Shown in pieces: positions 5,998 to 7,128 of a stretch of 7,128 nt of DNA. The stretch comes from Oscillospiraceae bacterium (GTDB taxonomy: Bacteria > Bacillota > Clostridia > Oscillospirales > Ruminococcaceae), in NCBI GenBank assembly GCA_019420135.1, contig JAHZHS010000108.1, positions 1 to 7,128 of the forward strand. Direction: 5' to 3'. Position numbers and translations under genes: made by a program. How positions within the stretch are numbered: the stretch's first letter is position 1; the number at the start of each line of letters is the position of its first letter. The notes below the pieces were generated by a model. The model was given only the letters and a program-made list of their open reading frames with translations, made no database searches and was not told where the DNA came from.

Positions 5998-6936
5998 TTG
6001 ACACCAGAGATGTTGTATGTCTATACCATCTGGCAACAGGGCAGTTTTTCCAAAGCAGCAGAAAAACTTTACCTGACCCAGCCCACGCTGAGCATGGCTA
6101 TTCGTAAGCTGGAAAAGGAACTGGGCGTGCCACTGTTTGATCGTAAGCATCACCCTTTGAAGCTGACCGATGCCGGAGAAATTTATTTAGACACCGCCCG
6201 TAAAATTCGACAGCTGGAACGGGAGCAGACACAAAAACTGCAGGATATTCAGAATCTGGTCACTGGGACGATCCGCCTGGGGGGCACCCACTATCTGAAC
6301 GCCTACATCCTGCCGGAATTGCTGGTGGGCTTCAACCGGCTGTACCCAGGCGTCACCCTGCAAATTATGGAGAACAGTTCCTTTGCCCTGGGTGAAATGC
6401 TGGAGCGCAGGGAGTTGGACATGACCTTCAACTGCAAGCCTGAACTCATTCAGGAATATCCCAACTACCCCATGTTTGAGGATCGTATCCTGCTGGCCGT
6501 TCCAAGAGAAAACCCTATCCATCAGCAGCACGGGGAAATCGCCCTGACTGCCCGGCAGGTGCTGGAAGGACGCCATCTGGATGAGGATTGTCCAAAAGCA
6601 CCGCTTGACTGGTTTTCGGACGAGGAGTTTATCCTTCTGTCCGAAGGCAACAACCTCCACGAACGTGCCTGGCAGATGTTTGAAGAGGCAGGTATTCATC
6701 CCCATGTGAAGCTAGTACTTAACCAGCTAGTTACCGCCTTTCATCTGGCGGAGGCGGCCATGGGCGTCACCTTTGTCAGCGACCGTATCGTCTCCCCCCA
6801 TAACGACCGCCTTCTTTACTATCCTTTGCAAAGTACAATTGCCAACCGCCTATTCTACATTCTGTTACCCAAAAACGCTTATGTACCAACCGCGGTACGG
6901 AATATGGTTCTATATATTCAAAAGCGGATCGTTTGA
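5998..6936 (+). CDS. LysR-family transcriptional regulator
   Basis: A 312-residue protein if the TTG at 5998 is the start, the normal LysR length. Residues 1-60 are the winged helix-turn-helix: GSFSKAAEKLYLTQPTLSMAIRKLEKELGVPLFDR (15-49), followed by the PLKLTDAG wing. Residues about 60-85 form the linker helix. From about residue 90 (GTIRLGG) to 305 is the effector-binding domain of the periplasmic-binding-protein type, including LPELLVGFNRLYPGV and the late AEAAMGVTFVSD segment that closes the cleft. It is transcribed divergently from the dehydratase operon across a 139-bp AT-rich region, the classic LysR layout, and so most likely activates that operon in response to its substrate or a pathway intermediate. 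The gene is visibly more AT-rich than the operon it faces. An open frame continues upstream to 5812, but that part crosses the promoter region and is not LysR-like. Confidence 0.92.
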   Translation: MTPEMLYVYTIWQQGSFSKAAEKLYLTQPTLSMAIRKLEKELGVPLFDRKHHPLKLTDAGEIYLDTARKIRQLEREQTQKLQDIQNLVTGTIRLGGTHYLNAYILPELLVGFNRLYPGVTLQIMENSSFALGEMLERRELDMTFNCKPELIQEYPNYPMFEDRILLAVPRENPIHQQHGEIALTARQVLEGRHLDEDCPKAPLDWFSDEEFILLSEGNNLHERAWQMFEEAGIHPHVKLVLNQLVTAFHLAEAAMGVTFVSDRIVSPHNDRLLYYPLQSTIANRLFYILLPKNAYVPTAVRNMVLYIQKRIV

Positions 6937-7000
6937 AGAATGTATGCCTGCTCCTGCCACAATCGTTCAGCGGCTTGTCGTGGAGAAAAAATACCAGAGT

Positions 7001-7036
7001 AAACAAAAATCCTGTTCAGCATTTCTGCTGAACAGG
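7001..7036 (-). terminator. Intrinsic terminator for leftward transcription entering from the right
   Basis: CCTGTTCAGCA (7011-7021) and TGCTGAACAGG (7026-7036) form a perfect 11-bp stem with a TTTC loop on the plus strand. Read leftward, the stem is followed at once by ATTTTTGTTT (7010-7001), a good T-tract. Read rightward no T-tract follows. It therefore best ends a minus-strand transcript that begins beyond the window's right edge. Confidence 0.75.
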
Positions 7037-7060
7037 GTTACAAACAGGTTTGCTTTGCAT

Positions 7061-7095
7061 AAAAAAATACCGCCACATTCGTTGCGGTACTTTTT
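7061..7095. terminator. Bidirectional intrinsic terminator
   Basis: TACCGCCAC (7068-7076) pairs with GTTGCGGTA (7081-7089), with one mismatch and an ATTC loop. Rightward the stem is followed by CTTTTT (7090-7095); leftward it is followed by seven T (7067-7061). It can end lysR transcription, about 130 bases after the lysR stop codon, and also leftward transcription from outside the window. Together with the previous hairpin it forms a tandem terminator on the minus strand. Confidence 0.75.
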
Positions 7096-7128
7096 GGTGC
7101 AGACGGGGACTCTCCCGCGCGCTTTCCA
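7096..7128. other. Unassigned right edge
   Basis: These 33 bases follow the bidirectional terminator. They are too short to assign. On the minus strand they end in GTCTGCACCA, which resembles a tRNA 3' end, but the expected T-arm is not present (see rejected items). Confidence 0.3.

Noticed and set aside
7096..7128. tRNA 3' end on the minus strand (sequence ending GTCTGCACCA)
   Set aside because: With a seven-base acceptor strand counted back from the discriminator base, the T-arm does not form and the TTC loop sequence is missing; a remnant or att site cannot be shown without the flanking sequence.

Overview
This looks like a chromosomal fragment from a GC-rich Gram-positive anaerobe, most plausibly a gut Clostridia (Oscillospiraceae-like) species. 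That is inferred from GC-rich genes with strong AGGAGG-type ribosome binding sites, AT-rich intergenic promoters of the sigma-A consensus type, and the gene mix (PadR, Old Yellow Enzyme, SLC13, UxaA-family dehydratase, LysR). No species-level marker is present, and nothing points to a phage, transposon or CRISPR array.

From left to right the minus strand carries: the N-terminal 94 residues of an Old Yellow Enzyme-type NADH:flavin oxidoreductase (1-282, cut by the window edge); a 168-bp gap holding a strong nested inverted repeat; a PadR-family repressor (451-996); and its promoter, overlapped on the downstream side by three ACATGT boxes spaced exactly 14 bp apart. A hairpin near 1221-1250 separates this unit from a three-gene leftward operon (5858 to 1295). 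The operon encodes a UxaA/GarD-family hydro-lyase, an SLC13/DASS-like anion transporter and a large cytoplasmic PHB-depolymerase-type esterase, with gaps of only 33 and 13 bp. A 139-bp AT-rich divergent promoter region (5859-5997) separates the operon from a LysR-type regulator on the plus strand (5998-6936, probable TTG start). The right edge holds two hairpins whose T-tracts fit termination of transcription entering leftward from outside the window; the second probably also terminates lysR.

Inferred biology: LysR controls a small catabolic operon in which the transporter imports a hydroxylated carboxylate or an ester of one, the esterase cleaves it in the cytoplasm, and the UxaA-type enzyme dehydrates a polyhydroxy acid. 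The usual partners of altronate or galactarate pathways (UxaB, UxaC, KDG kinase or aldolase) are absent from the window, and the dehydratase departs from the family at two His-containing motifs, so its substrate is open. The PadR/flavin-reductase pair next door may be an independent module or a second half of the same pathway, for example reduction of an unsaturated acid released by the esterase; that link is speculative.
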